From Bacteroidetes bacterium ADurb.Bin145 (GTDB taxonomy: Bacteria; Bacteroidota; Bacteroidia; Bacteroidales; VadinHA17): a DNA stretch of 64,000 nucleotides. The notes beneath the pieces are model-generated. The model was given only the letters and a program-made list of their open reading frames with translations, was not told the DNA's origin and ran no database searches. A program made the translations under genes and the position numbers. Location of the stretch: assembly GCA_002070505.1 (NCBI GenBank), contig MWDJ01000003.1:78103-142102 (forward strand), in the 5' to 3' direction. Shown piece after piece: positions 16,466 to 25,408 of this stretch (its first letter is position 1; the number at the start of each line of letters is the position of its first letter).

Positions 16466-17041
16466 TTATTTTTCGTTGTTGGTGTTTGGTTTTCTGTTTC
16501 TGATATCGATGCGGGCTTTGGTCATACGTTCGCGGAGGCCGCCATGTTCTAAGAAGTCTTTTTCGAGGGCCAGTAATTGCCTGTTAAGAAGGTAATTGGC
16601 CTGGTGGATAAGGCAGATTATAACATTTGCTGCAATTTCGGCCGGCCCGGCCTCTATATAATTTCTAAAACTATCATAAGAGGCATCTTTGCTTTTTCCC
16701 AGGTTTCTTATTTCAAGTGATTCTTTGTTGTCTTTATCCCACAAGTGCATATTTCTTGTACGCAAAAAATCGCGGTAATCTGTCAGAAGTTCCTCCAGGC
16801 TTGCACGGGCCACGCCGGTAAGCTTTAACTCCCCTTCCTTTGATGTTCCCGAAACCACCGAACCTTCAACGATGTTCTGTTTTCCGCTGCGCGCCGCCTG
16901 CACCATCTGATCTACAGTGCGATCGTACTTATTCAGGAACCGTTCACAGAACTTTACGGTCGCATCATAAATTATTTCAGCTTTCCGGTAAGTCAGCAGG
17001 TTCGCATAACCCCCATGAGGTGGTATAATATGGTCACTCAT
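16466..17041 (-). CDS. Four helix bundle suffix-domain protein in the hsd operon
   Basis: A 191-residue protein with the four-helix-bundle pattern (LLTYRKAEIIYDATVKFCERF at the start, then RTVDQMVQAARSGKQNIVEG, the equivalent of the SVAANLSEG segment) plus a C-terminal extension (about 130-190, IAANVIICLIHQANYLLNRQ), as in the four-helix-bundle suffix family. Members commonly sit inside restriction-modification or transferred gene clusters in Bacteroidota. Here it lies between hsdR (46-base gap) and hsdS (8-base gap) on the same strand. Its job in the operon is not known; nucleic-acid binding is a guess by analogy. Confidence 0.82.
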   Translation of the reverse strand: MSDHIIPPHGGYANLLTYRKAEIIYDATVKFCERFLNKYDRTVDQMVQAARSGKQNIVEGSVVSGTSKEGELKLTGVARASLEELLTDYRDFLRTRNMHLWDKDNKESLEIRNLGKSKDASYDSFRNYIEAGPAEIAANVIICLIHQANYLLNRQLLALEKDFLEHGGLRERMTKARIDIRNRKPNTNNEK

Positions 17042-17087
17042 GTCTCGTTTTAATAGTATGTCCCGTTAGTCCCCAACGTCCCATTTT

Positions 17088-19472
17088 TTATGCAGCAAAC
17101 ATTCGTTGTTTTGTTTCAGATAATAATTCCCTCGGATTTCCTGCAAGCTTTAAAGCTTTAAGTCCTCCGGCAGTTCTTACCTCCGGCGTATTGAATATCT
17201 GAGGATTTTCGAGCCCATCGGTGCCCCCGCGTTCAAACTGGTTTGCAACAGCACTTATCACCCTGCCGGTTTCTGGCGGCAGGCTGAGAAGCCATTCTTC
17301 ATGCTTATATGTAAAAGCAAGCACTCTCTCGTGCCGGGTGCGTGCGTTTATACCCCATCCAAGTTCAGCCAGCACATCATACAGGTCATAATCCTCCTTT
17401 TCATCAACAAGCCTAACCACACCGGGTGAATAGCCTGAGGTTACCAGCATATTGATAAGCTCCAGACGTGACGGAGGGTCGATCCACCGCGCCCTGAAAT
17501 CATCGAGAGTGTGTACCTCGCCGACGAGCCTTTCAGCGAGCCTTGCCTTGTATTCCTCAACCGGTACCGGCATTGCCTGGCCGTCGACATCAGCAACAAT
17601 ATAACGTCCCGCATCGGTAATGTGTACATCAAAACCTTCTACCTGAATGGTTGGTCCGGGTGGCAGCAGATCGACCGGTTGTTCGTGTCCGTCGCCGGGA
17701 ACCTTCTGCCGTGGTGGCGGAGTTATAAATTCTTCCCCGAAAAGACGTGTGGCGTCGGTGTAATCATATACACGGAACATCAGCTTACCGGTAGGAGCAT
17801 CTATACGGGTACCTCGTCCGACCATCTGGTAGAAGCTTATAGGGCTTTTCAGGTATTTGAAGAAAACAATATTCCTGACACAGGGGACATCTACACCTGT
17901 TGTCAGCAGGTCTACGGTTGTTGCAATAAAATGGCTTCGTGATGAAGCCCTGAAGTCTGGCAGCTGGTCGTTGCCGCTCGATGCTGCTGTGCATTTAAAT
18001 GCATAGTAATCAGCTCTTTTCTTATTGTTGTTTTTGCACCAGTCAGCATAAAGATTACCCATTTCATAAGCCACACGATCGGCGTGGCTGTCGCGGGCGC
18101 AAAAAATTATTGACTTCTGTTCAGGACCTCCAGTCTCAAGAAGATAGTTAAAAAGATCTCTGCACATTGATATTACACGATCGGGCAGAAAAATACGGTC
18201 CTCATATTCGGTTTTCTGATAGTATTCTTCAACCTGTTCTCTTGCCACCGGTAAGCCGGTGATTGCATCCACGGGATCGCGGGCCATTATTTCGTCTATC
18301 GTAATTCCGGTGTCATCAATGTTAACACGGCCTTTTTGAATTTCGCAGGCAGCAAGATAACCGTCCTCTATTGCCTGGGAGATTGTGTATTCATAAACCG
18401 GTTCCCCGAAATATGCGATGTTGTTGGCGGTTATTTCGGCATCTTCTTTTGCTTCGTTTGTCAGAACGACAATTTTAAGTAATCGTGGTGTTGCAGTCAG
18501 ACCAACCTGAACAGCATTTTTGTTTCGTGTAAGAACCTGTGACCATTTACCCCATGCCGAACGATGGCACTCATCAATTACAATGTGGCTGAAGTAATTC
18601 TCCGGGTAATAAGTAGTCAGAAAGCTTTCTTTAGCAAATTCACTTTCGATTCCGAGAGTCTGATATGTTGCTATATGGATCCGTGCGTTCTTTGCGTTAT
18701 TTATTCCGTCAGATTTACGAAATACGGCTGCGGCATCAGCACCGAAGACATTCTGGAAAGCTTTAAGTGCCTGTGTACGGAGCTCATCACGGTCGCAGAC
18801 GAAGAGTGCGCGTGTCAGCAATCCGGCATCGGAGATACGTTTCAGAAGGTTAACTGCAATAAATGTTTTACCGCAGCCTGTAGCCATCGAAAGCAAAGCA
18901 CGTTTTGGCTGTTCTTTAATTTCACACCGGGCAAACTTTTCCATTACGGCCCTGATAGCTGCATCCTGGTAGTAGCGTCTTGTGCCTTCCCCACCGTGAT
19001 ATGGTTGTATCAAAGGCCTGGCATAAGTGGAGTCGAGCTTAAAACCTATACCCTTTTCATAGCGATCACGAAGTGCATCAGGGTCAGGAAATTCAGTCAT
19101 CGGTTTTGGAGGCGAAGTAAGGCCGGTGAAGCAGTCGAATTCAACAAACTGATGACCGTTCGAGGAGAAAATGAATTTTATATTGAGGCGGCGGCATTCG
19201 GCGTAACCTTTAGCCTGGTCGAGGCCATGGCCGGGAAGCAGGCTCTCTTTTTTCGCTTCAATCAATGCCACGGCAGCAGGCTGAGACTCTTTATTTACTC
19301 TTACACGGAGTACATAGTCAATCTTGCCTCGGGAACGGCGTCGGGCTTTACCTCCAATTATTTCAACGGCTCCTGCAGTTTCTTCACGACGAATAAGATC
19401 TTCAGTCCAACCGCGCCGGTGAATAGCAGGATCAATAAGTTTTGCTCTTGTATCGGCTTCGTTAAATGACAT
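17088..19472 (-). CDS. hsdR: Type I restriction enzyme R subunit HsdR
   Basis: A 794-residue motor-nuclease subunit. The N-terminal HSDR_N nuclease has D52 (KIDYVL) and E72-A-K74 (IEAKKE), a PD-(D/E)XK site. The SF2 translocase follows with Walker A ATGCGKT (197-203), DECH (300-303) and a GRGTRID motif VI near 555. An EcoEI-type C-terminal region runs to residue 794 and probably contacts HsdM. The complex translocates DNA and cuts unmethylated DNA. It is the first gene of the minus-strand operon, and the region upstream (19473-19570) should carry the promoter, though I see no clear box. Confidence 0.95.
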   Translation of the reverse strand: MSFNEADTRAKLIDPAIHRRGWTEDLIRREETAGAVEIIGGKARRRSRGKIDYVLRVRVNKESQPAAVALIEAKKESLLPGHGLDQAKGYAECRRLNIKFIFSSNGHQFVEFDCFTGLTSPPKPMTEFPDPDALRDRYEKGIGFKLDSTYARPLIQPYHGGEGTRRYYQDAAIRAVMEKFARCEIKEQPKRALLSMATGCGKTFIAVNLLKRISDAGLLTRALFVCDRDELRTQALKAFQNVFGADAAAVFRKSDGINNAKNARIHIATYQTLGIESEFAKESFLTTYYPENYFSHIVIDECHRSAWGKWSQVLTRNKNAVQVGLTATPRLLKIVVLTNEAKEDAEITANNIAYFGEPVYEYTISQAIEDGYLAACEIQKGRVNIDDTGITIDEIMARDPVDAITGLPVAREQVEEYYQKTEYEDRIFLPDRVISMCRDLFNYLLETGGPEQKSIIFCARDSHADRVAYEMGNLYADWCKNNNKKRADYYAFKCTAASSGNDQLPDFRASSRSHFIATTVDLLTTGVDVPCVRNIVFFKYLKSPISFYQMVGRGTRIDAPTGKLMFRVYDYTDATRLFGEEFITPPPRQKVPGDGHEQPVDLLPPGPTIQVEGFDVHITDAGRYIVADVDGQAMPVPVEEYKARLAERLVGEVHTLDDFRARWIDPPSRLELINMLVTSGYSPGVVRLVDEKEDYDLYDVLAELGWGINARTRHERVLAFTYKHEEWLLSLPPETGRVISAVANQFERGGTDGLENPQIFNTPEVRTAGGLKALKLAGNPRELLSETKQRMFAA

Positions 19473-19571
19473 CAGGCACCTAAATTAAGTCTTTTATCTA
19501 ATTTTCGTTCGTATTTCTGGCTTAATTCTGAATACTTCTGATATGGTTTTGAACATTAAAAGTAGCTAAAT

Positions 19572-20325
19572 ACTGACAAAAATTTACAACATTGGTTAAA
19601 GTTATCTATATCGTTGCTAAAAAGCAATTAAGATCAGTGCTAACAAATTACTTACTCTTTCAATATCAGACAAATGAGTGTCTTCAATATTAAATCCACT
19701 TCTTTCAGGGCCATAAATGCAGACTCTATCTGCTATCTTTCTCTGTAAAGTAACTAAGCTTTGTCGGTCTTAATGAACGATACTATTATCTTTTACTCCG
19801 AAACATTTTGCTTGTTGATTATCTTGGCAGCAGAGAGATAGCAGAGTTCTCCGTTAACCCTAACAATCTATCGATGAAAAACACATTCATTCATCTTGAG
19901 GTTATTATACAACCACGAAGCTTTTGCTCTTTTCCCGTTGGCAGGTCTCTCAACCCTGAAGTTGTCACGTATGCGAATATGATATTCAATTTGTATCTTG
20001 TTAAAATACTCCAGCCATTTGTCCCCAACAAATTCCCTGTCGGCCAGCAGGCATTCTATACTGCCCCTTCCGAACAGTCTAACAAAGCGGGTCATTAAGT
20101 CTATTCGGTCCTGCATACTTGAGTTTCCGAACTTAGGCATTATATGGAACAGTATCGGGAATGCTACTCCATTATATACGATGCTAAGAGAAAGGATTTT
20201 GATATTTTTCGTACCGAACTTCCAGTCAGTCCTATCCAAAACATGTCTGTATGGTGTTTCGCATGGCAGAAGAGCAAATAAAAATCTAGTAACCAGGTCA
20301 TTGTCAAGCGAGTACTCTCACTCTA
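19572..20325 (-). mobile_element. Decayed IS4-like element, copy 1
   Basis: Read on the minus strand, an in-frame stretch from about 20325 to 19868 gives transposase sequence: LPCETPYRHVLDRTDWKFG with the first catalytic Asp, then LLADREFVGDKWLEYF with the second, as in IS4-family DDE transposases. The N-terminus is missing where it abuts the DUF1349 gene. The C-terminal part (19800-19985) matches copy 2 at 21255-21432, but about 160 bases at 19625-19795 are replaced by unrelated sequence. The left end (TGACAAAAATTTACAACATT at 19573-19592) matches 21073-21092. It is surely inactive. It fills the 870-base gap between hsdR and the next gene. Confidence 0.8.
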
Positions 20326-20346
20326 CTTCCCGCTCCCGCTCTACTC

Positions 20347-21033
20347 TCAGTTTCCCATTCTGAAATCACTAACACTGCTCTGCGTCAGGGAACACTCTTC
20401 GAAAGTAACGCTTGTACCGTTACCAATAGGCGACTGGCTGCTTAAGCCTACCCATATCTCATCGGGATAGTCATTCCGGAACAGCCTCACAAGCTGCCAG
20501 TTTTCTTTATCAGGAGAATAATAAAAAGCAATTGTTTTCACATCAGAAGAGATCTTCATATAGACGCTTGCACTGTCAATAACATCGTGATTATTGTCAT
20601 CCGAGGTCTCTATTGTCCTTACAGTCACAATGCGGGTCCGCTGACGCTCATCCCTCTCGAAGGCATATTTAAACCATAGCTTCGGATTTAAATATACATA
20701 CAAGGCCCCTGCATCATATGTGTCTTTAAATGTGGGAGTAACCTTTGCCGAAAATGTGAAGGGCGCAGTATTATCCACCCGCGCAAGAAGAACCGGGGCT
20801 GTGCTGTTTGATAGCTTCCCGTCAGGATCGTTGAAATTATCACGTTTTGCATTGCTGACAAGAATCAGCCTGTCATTCTCAACAACGGCAGTGGCTTTCG
20901 CATCATTAAGTGATTTGGTGAATTCAACACCTGTGACTACTATTGAACATCCTTCTCCCTTTGTAACAGGAATATTATTACAGCTCAGCATAATAAATGA
21001 TATAATAAGAAGGCTAAATAATGTTTTTTTCAT
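20347..21033 (-). CDS. DUF1349-family lipoprotein
   Basis: A 228-residue protein with a lipoprotein signal (MKKTLFSLLIISFIMLSCNN, lipobox Cys18). The body matches the DUF1349 family: a concanavalin-like beta sandwich with DAGALYVYLNPKLWFKYAFE and the YYSPDKENWQLVR segment. The family is sometimes annotated as regulation of enolase protein 1, but no reliable function is known. It lies between two same-orientation remnants of an IS4-like element, and a degraded copy of its 3' end lies at about 22853, so the locus has been rearranged. Confidence 0.82.
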   Translation of the reverse strand: MKKTLFSLLIISFIMLSCNNIPVTKGEGCSIVVTGVEFTKSLNDAKATAVVENDRLILVSNAKRDNFNDPDGKLSNSTAPVLLARVDNTAPFTFSAKVTPTFKDTYDAGALYVYLNPKLWFKYAFERDERQRTRIVTVRTIETSDDNNHDVIDSASVYMKISSDVKTIAFYYSPDKENWQLVRLFRNDYPDEIWVGLSSQSPIGNGTSVTFEECSLTQSSVSDFRMGN

Positions 21034-21069
21034 ATTCCGGATTTTTTTGCTCTCAAATCTACTAAGTAT

Positions 21070-21435
21070 ATGACAAAAATTTACATCATTGGTTAAAGTT
21101 ATCTATATCGCCGCTAAAAAGCAAGCCGGCAATATAAGTAAGGCCATATTTAAATAAACTCTTAGCTCTCCTTCCATGTTTTTTGGTCTTGCTGGGATTG
21201 AGTGTGTCAAAATGTATTCCTACTCTATACGCCAATGCAAAAGCAACTCTGCAACTCCGGAGCATTTTGATTGTTGATTCTCCTGGAAGCAGAGAGATAG
21301 CAGAGTTCTCAGTTAACCCTGACAATCTTGCGATGAAAGGCACATTCATTGATCTTGAGGTTATTAATCAACCACGAAGCTTTTACCCTTTCCCGTTGGC
21401 AGGTTCCTCAACTCAGAAGTTGTCACGTATGTGTA
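21070..21435 (-). mobile_element. Decayed IS4-like element, copy 2 (C-terminal part)
   Basis: The minus-strand frame at 21086-21349 reads as the end of an IS4-type transposase (FALAYRVGIHFDTLNPSKTK then KHGRRAKSLFKYGLTYIAGL). Its plus-strand left end shares TGACAAAAATTTACA and GGTTAAAGTTATCTATATCG with copy 1, and 21255-21432 aligns to 19800-19985. The catalytic N-terminal part is absent. Together with copy 1 it brackets the DUF1349 gene as a relic of a composite-like arrangement or of two separate insertions. Confidence 0.78.
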
Positions 21436-21497
21436 GCTCGTAATGCATCCTTTCTGCATTTGAAAAATAATTTCAATCATTTTTTATTCACATTTCA

Positions 21498-21544
21498 GGG
21501 ATCGTATTCCCCAATTTTGATTACATGTGGGGATTATAATCCCC
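21498..21544 (+). promoter_or_regulatory. Paired palindromic operator-like sites before the AAA-DUF4143 gene
   Basis: A perfect 16-base palindrome GGGGATTATAATCCCC lies at 21529-21544, ending 7 bases before the ATG at 21551. An imperfect copy, AGGGATCGTATTCCCC, lies at 21497-21512, 32 bases upstream, which is three helical turns. Spacing on one DNA face and overlap with the translation start suggest a dimer-bound operator or autoregulation. No regulator gene is adjacent. Confidence 0.55.
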
Positions 21545-21550
21545 GCAATT

Positions 21551-22672
21551 ATGATTAAGAGAGATCTGGAGGATAAGATAGTTTCGAAGCTGAATACCAA
21601 AAAGGCAATTATTTTGCTGGGGCCCCGGCAGACTGGTAAAACAACCCTGCTTGAGAAAATTGCAGATATGACAGGCGATTGTCTTTTAATCGATTGCGAT
21701 GATCCTGTAACGAGATCGGGACTTGAAAGTGCCAATACTGAAGAGCTAAAGCGAATGATCGGGAATCACAAAACAGTTTTTATTGATGAAGCTCAAAGGG
21801 TCAAGAATATAGGGCTTGCTGTCAAGATAATTGTCGACAGGATTAAAAATGTTCAGCTCCTTGTAAGCGGTTCCTCTTCTCTTGATCTTATGAGTGAGAT
21901 AAATGAACCTCTTACCGGAAGAAAGTGGGAGTACATGCTTTATCCGATCAGCGGGTCGGAACATTACAGGCACTTTGGACATATCAGGAGCCGGCAGCTG
22001 CTCGAGACAAGACTGATCTACGGCATGTATCCTGACGTCATAAACAATCCCGGGGAGGAAAGGGAAATACTCAGGCAGCTTACCGGAAGCTATCTTTACA
22101 AGGACATATTATCTTACCAGGGTGTTAGAAAACCTGAACTGCCGGAAAAACTGCTCAGGGCTCTCTCACTCCAGGTGGGTAATGAGGTTTCGTATAATGA
22201 GCTGGCGTCGCTCCTTCAGGTTGACAAAAAAACAATAAACTCTTACCTTGACCTCCTCGAAAAATCGTTCGTCATTTTCCGCCTGAAGTCCTTCAGCGGT
22301 AATTTAAGGAATGAGATAACTGCAAACAGGAAGATCTATTTCTATGACACCGGTCTGAGAAACGCTCTTACAGCAAATTTCAATCCATTGGACATGAGGC
22401 AGGATACCGGTGCATTATGGGAGAATTTTCTTATTGCTGAAAGAATGAAATTCCTTCATTACAACGGGATCTGGGCTAACAGCTTTTTCTGGCGAACAAC
22501 AACAAGGCAGGAGATAGATTATATCGAGGAACGTGAAGGGAAGCTCTTTGCCTATGAGTTCAAATGGAAGTCGGAAAAAGGCAAAAGGTTCCCTGCATCA
22601 TTCCTCCAGGCTTACCCGGAAAGTAAAACTGCCCTTATATCAAACAGTAATTTTCAGGAATTCATTCTTTAA
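21551..22672 (+). CDS. AAA-family ATPase with DUF4143 C-terminal domain
   Basis: A 373-residue protein from the ATG at 21551; a GTG at 21527 is in frame but would start inside the palindrome. The AAA_14 domain has Walker A GPRQTGKT near residue 26 and Walker B VFIDEAQR near residue 75. The C-terminal DUF4143 half includes YKDILSYQGVRKPELPEKLL and a nuclease-like segment (RTTTRQEIDYIEE ... AYEFKWKSEK) that resembles a PD-(D/E)XK core. Members are common, fast-duplicating genes in Bacteroidota with unclear roles. It stands alone behind the paired palindromes. Confidence 0.88.
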   Translation: MIKRDLEDKIVSKLNTKKAIILLGPRQTGKTTLLEKIADMTGDCLLIDCDDPVTRSGLESANTEELKRMIGNHKTVFIDEAQRVKNIGLAVKIIVDRIKNVQLLVSGSSSLDLMSEINEPLTGRKWEYMLYPISGSEHYRHFGHIRSRQLLETRLIYGMYPDVINNPGEEREILRQLTGSYLYKDILSYQGVRKPELPEKLLRALSLQVGNEVSYNELASLLQVDKKTINSYLDLLEKSFVIFRLKSFSGNLRNEITANRKIYFYDTGLRNALTANFNPLDMRQDTGALWENFLIAERMKFLHYNGIWANSFFWRTTTRQEIDYIEEREGKLFAYEFKWKSEKGKRFPASFLQAYPESKTALISNSNFQEFIL

Positions 22673-22852
22673 TTCCAGGAATTGTGATGTACTTTAATGA
22701 GACCAACAAAATACAGAAAACAATACCGACCAACCATAATGCACTTATCCGTTGCAAGGCAATGAGGGGCTCGGAGATGGGTAGGAGGAGCCTGCCGTAG
22801 GTTCTGAACATCGAGATTTGAATTCTTGCGAGAGTGATCTCGCTCATTCTTT

Positions 22853-22888
22853 GTCAGTTTCCCATTCTGAAATCAGTAGCACTGCTTT
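22853..22888 (-). repeat. Fragment matching the 3' end of the DUF1349 gene
   Basis: CAGTTTCCCATTCTGAAATC followed by AGTAGCACTGCTTTG at 22857-22889 repeats the stretch at 20347-20380, which encodes the C-terminus SVSDFRMGN of the DUF1349 lipoprotein, with only a few mismatches. No longer frame extends from it. It is best seen as the stub of a lost paralogue. The rest of the 22673-22941 gap shows only a short minus-strand frame of doubtful worth. Confidence 0.6.
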
Positions 22889-22919
22889 GAACAATTTGAA
22901 TCTTCTTCAGTTAACTTTG
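22886..22919 (+). promoter_or_regulatory. Candidate Bacteroidota-type promoter for the amidotransferase gene
   Basis: TAACTTTG at 22912-22919 fits the TAnnTTTG -7 box, and TTTG at 22886-22889 is a candidate -33 box with a 22-base spacer, slightly longer than usual. It lies 22 bases before the ATG at 22942. Confidence 0.4.
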
Positions 22920-22941
22920 TATGTAAATATGATTTTGAAAA

Positions 22942-23667
22942 ATGAGCAAACCGGTCCTTATTCTGAAAAATGAGCCCAGGGAAAATCCCGGACTCATTGA
23001 ATTTCTGCTGAAAAACCATTCTCTTGAATATCAAATTGTGTATCTTGAAAATAATACAATTATTGAATCAATTGAAGACTTCAACGCTTTAATCGTCCTT
23101 GGTGGACCGGAAAGCGCAAATGACACCACCCCAAAAATGATAAATGAGCTCTCACTTATCAGGAAAGCCGTTCAGTCACATATCCCCTTCCTTGGTGTCT
23201 GCCTGGGGCTTCAGGCTTTGGTAAAGGCGATGGGAGGCAGTGTTGTAAAGTGTCCTTTGCAGGAAACCGGTTTCAGGGATCCTGATAACAATTTTTATAA
23301 AGTAAGATTGACTGAAAATGGAAGAAAAGACAGACTCTTTGATCAGTTACCGGATGATCTGACAGTTTTTCAGCTTCATGGAGAGACAGTACAGCTCACC
23401 CCGCAGATGAGCCTTCTGGCTACCGGCGACTTCTGTAAAAACCAAATTGTTAAGATCGGGGATAATGCATACGGCATCCAATCTCATTTTGAATTAACAG
23501 ATGAGCTTCTTGAATCGTGGATGACAGAAGACGCTGACCTCAAAAAACTCAGCACTGAACAGCTGCGCTCTGATTTTGATATTGTCAGACAGGATTACCA
23601 GAAAACAGGATTACAGTTATTTCATAACTTTCTGACTATAGCGGGATTAATAAACACAAATTCTTAA
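22942..23667 (+). CDS. Class I glutamine amidotransferase-like protein
   Basis: A 241-residue GATase1 domain protein related to the GuaA amidotransferase domain. The triad is C87 (GVCLGLQ), H182 and E184 (GIQSHFE), and the oxyanion segment is VLGGPES at 52-58. No synthetase domain is attached, so it may hydrolyse glutamine or a gamma-glutamyl compound on its own, as in stand-alone members of this family. It is monocistronic, with a candidate promoter just upstream. Confidence 0.85.
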   Translation: MSKPVLILKNEPRENPGLIEFLLKNHSLEYQIVYLENNTIIESIEDFNALIVLGGPESANDTTPKMINELSLIRKAVQSHIPFLGVCLGLQALVKAMGGSVVKCPLQETGFRDPDNNFYKVRLTENGRKDRLFDQLPDDLTVFQLHGETVQLTPQMSLLATGDFCKNQIVKIGDNAYGIQSHFELTDELLESWMTEDADLKKLSTEQLRSDFDIVRQDYQKTGLQLFHNFLTIAGLINTNS

Positions 23668-23688
23668 TTTTGAGTATCATAAAACAGA

Positions 23689-23781
23689 ATGAAGCCGAAA
23701 AAGAAAGATAAAAACAACAAACACGATGCGGAAATATTGAAGTGGTGGAACTGGAAAAACCGGAAAAATAAAAATGAATAA
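23689..23781 (+). CDS. Possible 30-residue lysine- and tryptophan-rich small protein
   Basis: An ATG at 23689 opens a frame of 30 codons ending at 23781: it begins MKPKKKDKNNKHDAEILKWW and is strongly basic (about a dozen Lys/Arg) with three tryptophans. It lies 21 bases after the amidotransferase gene on the same strand and ends just before the convergent methyltransferase gene. AT-rich DNA readily yields Lys-rich frames by chance, so this is a weak call. Confidence 0.25.
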   Translation: MKPKKKDKNNKHDAEILKWWNWKNRKNKNE

Positions 23782-23788
23782 CAGCCCC

Positions 23789-24562
23789 TCAGATCTTCCT
23801 TCCGATATAGAACACATAGCCGTAATAGTCTTTATACTTTGAGTATAGTACCGCTTCATGCAGCAAATTTGCTACAAGCTCTACAGCTGCTTTATTTCCC
23901 TTATGCCTGGTGAGAAATGTTTCCTGTGCCCTGTTCTGCGGAACATAGAAATTTTCAGTCCAGCTGTTTTCAGGCAGAATGAAGCTCGCAACGGGAATAT
24001 ACCCGGCTTTCTGCATCTGCGCAACCTTATTCGGAATCGTGTCTATTCCAGGATAAGCATCCCTCCAGAAAGCATCAATTTCATCCGGCCTCTCATCTGT
24101 AAACCAGGATGCCTCACTAACTGCTATATATCCTCCGCGCTTTAGAAACCGCCTCCACTCGGTCAGTCCCTTTTCAAAGCCAATATTGTAGATCGCTCCT
24201 TCTGACCAGATAAGATCCAGCTCTTCATTATCAAATGTGAGCTTATCCATCGAACCGACAATACCTTTTACCCTGTCCTGCAAATTCATCTTACGGGCAT
24301 TGGCATTAAAAAGATCTATGAAAATTGGAAACAGGTCTATACCTGTTATCTTCCCCGGTGCGTTCTGCGCCAGAACCATTGTCTGCCCGCCCGTTCCGCA
24401 ACCGATGTCGGCAATATGAGATCCGTCGCTAATATTATCAATAAAGCTCAGGGCTTTGATTGTTACTTCAGGGCTGCCGGGCCCCTGCCGTTCCATTGCA
24501 GAAAAATATTCGCATATAAGATTGAAGTCGAATTCGTGGATTGATTTATTTTCGTTACTCAT
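23789..24562 (-). CDS. Class I SAM-dependent methyltransferase
   Basis: A 257-residue methyltransferase with motif [13 protein letters not shown] near residues 54-65, an acidic motif II ([12 protein letters not shown]) and a ERRP/DE-rich segment after motif IV. The fold is a single-domain Rossmann methyltransferase of the methyltransferase_11/25 type. Substrate is not evident. It converges with the amidotransferase gene, leaving about 120 bases between the two stop codons. Confidence 0.82.
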   Translation of the reverse strand: MSNENKSIHEFDFNLICEYFSAMERQGPGSPEVTIKALSFIDNISDGSHIADIGCGTGGQTMVLAQNAPGKITGIDLFPIFIDLFNANARKMNLQDRVKGIVGSMDKLTFDNEELDLIWSEGAIYNIGFEKGLTEWRRFLKRGGYIAVSEASWFTDERPDEIDAFWRDAYPGIDTIPNKVAQMQKAGYIPVASFILPENSWTENFYVPQNRAQETFLTRHKGNKAAVELVANLLHEAVLYSKYKDYYGYVFYIGRKI

Positions 24563-24869
24563 GATTTTAAAATTATGTTTTGAAATAAAGCTGAAGAATA
24601 AACCTTATTCTTTGCTTACTTAAATATTAATGAAAAACTAATGAAAATAACTGCGGCAAGTATTTGCCTGAGCCCGAAATAGTGATAACTGCCGGCAGAA
24701 TGCCAGAGGTCATTTACCTTACCCGATCCTTATTAAATTTAAACATCCAGTGTTTTATGTGGCAAATCTATTGAATTTTATGTAGTTTTAGTCAGTGATA
24801 GCAAAAAATCAAATGAAAATATTATACAGGCGGTTCCAATGTGACATTTAAATTCAAAATCATTTACAC
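24563..24869. other. Intergenic region, nothing recognised
   Basis: This 307-base AT-rich gap separates divergently transcribed genes (methyltransferase on minus, lipoprotein on plus) and should hold both promoters. I see no convincing promoter box, hairpin or repeat. Confidence 0.5.
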
Positions 24870-25301
24870 ATGAAGAAGGCATTTTATTTACTTGCTGCAT
24901 CCCTTCTGATCTCCTGTCAGCATCCTGTTGACAGAATGGTCGCACGGAATGAAGTATACAAAGCTGAAAAGGAATTTGAAAAAATGGCAGCAGAAAAAGG
25001 AATGGCAGAAGCGTTCTTTTATTTTGCTGATGACAGTGCCACTATCCTCAGGGGTAACGATTCCCTTATAAAAGGAAAGGAGAATATCCGGCATTATTAC
25101 AATGTAAGATCAAATCCGGATGCAAAACTTAGCTGGACACCTGACTATATTTATGTATCTGATTGCGGCACCCTGGCTTATACCTATGGAAAATATATCT
25201 ATTCAATTAAAGACAGCAGCGGTAATTTAAAGGAAAGTTCCGGCATATTTCATACTGTGTGGAAGAAGCAGAACGATGAGTGGAAATATGTCTGGGATTA
25301 A
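24870..25301 (+). CDS. SnoaL/DUF4440-like lipoprotein
   Basis: A 143-residue protein with a lipoprotein signal (MKKAFYLLAASLLISCQHPV, lipobox Cys16). The body has the cone-shaped NTF2-like pattern of DUF4440/SnoaL proteins: AEKEFEKMAAEKG near the start, the DDSATILRGNDSLIKGKENI segment, then strands ending VWKKQNDEWKYVWD. Such proteins often bind small molecules or act as domains of larger enzymes; no catalytic set is evident. Probably anchored in the envelope. It may share a transcript with the HPF-like gene 107 bases downstream. Confidence 0.75.
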   Translation: MKKAFYLLAASLLISCQHPVDRMVARNEVYKAEKEFEKMAAEKGMAEAFFYFADDSATILRGNDSLIKGKENIRHYYNVRSNPDAKLSWTPDYIYVSDCGTLAYTYGKYIYSIKDSSGNLKESSGIFHTVWKKQNDEWKYVWD

Positions 25302-25408
25302 AATAGAAATGAAACATTAAATTTGCATAGGCAACCCTGTTAAGAACAGCGATTACTACAGGCCGAAAAATGAGAATATACTTTTAATTTTTTAACAAAT
25401 TTATAAAG

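Noticed and set aside
18564..19469. 301-codon plus-strand frame opposite hsdR
   Set aside because: It lies wholly within hsdR, whose nuclease and helicase motifs are clear; it is a shadow of a GC-rich gene.
22662..22847. 61-residue minus-strand frame with one hydrophobic segment
   Set aside because: It overlaps the end of the AAA-DUF4143 gene and has no recognised motif; it could be a gene remnant but cannot be supported.
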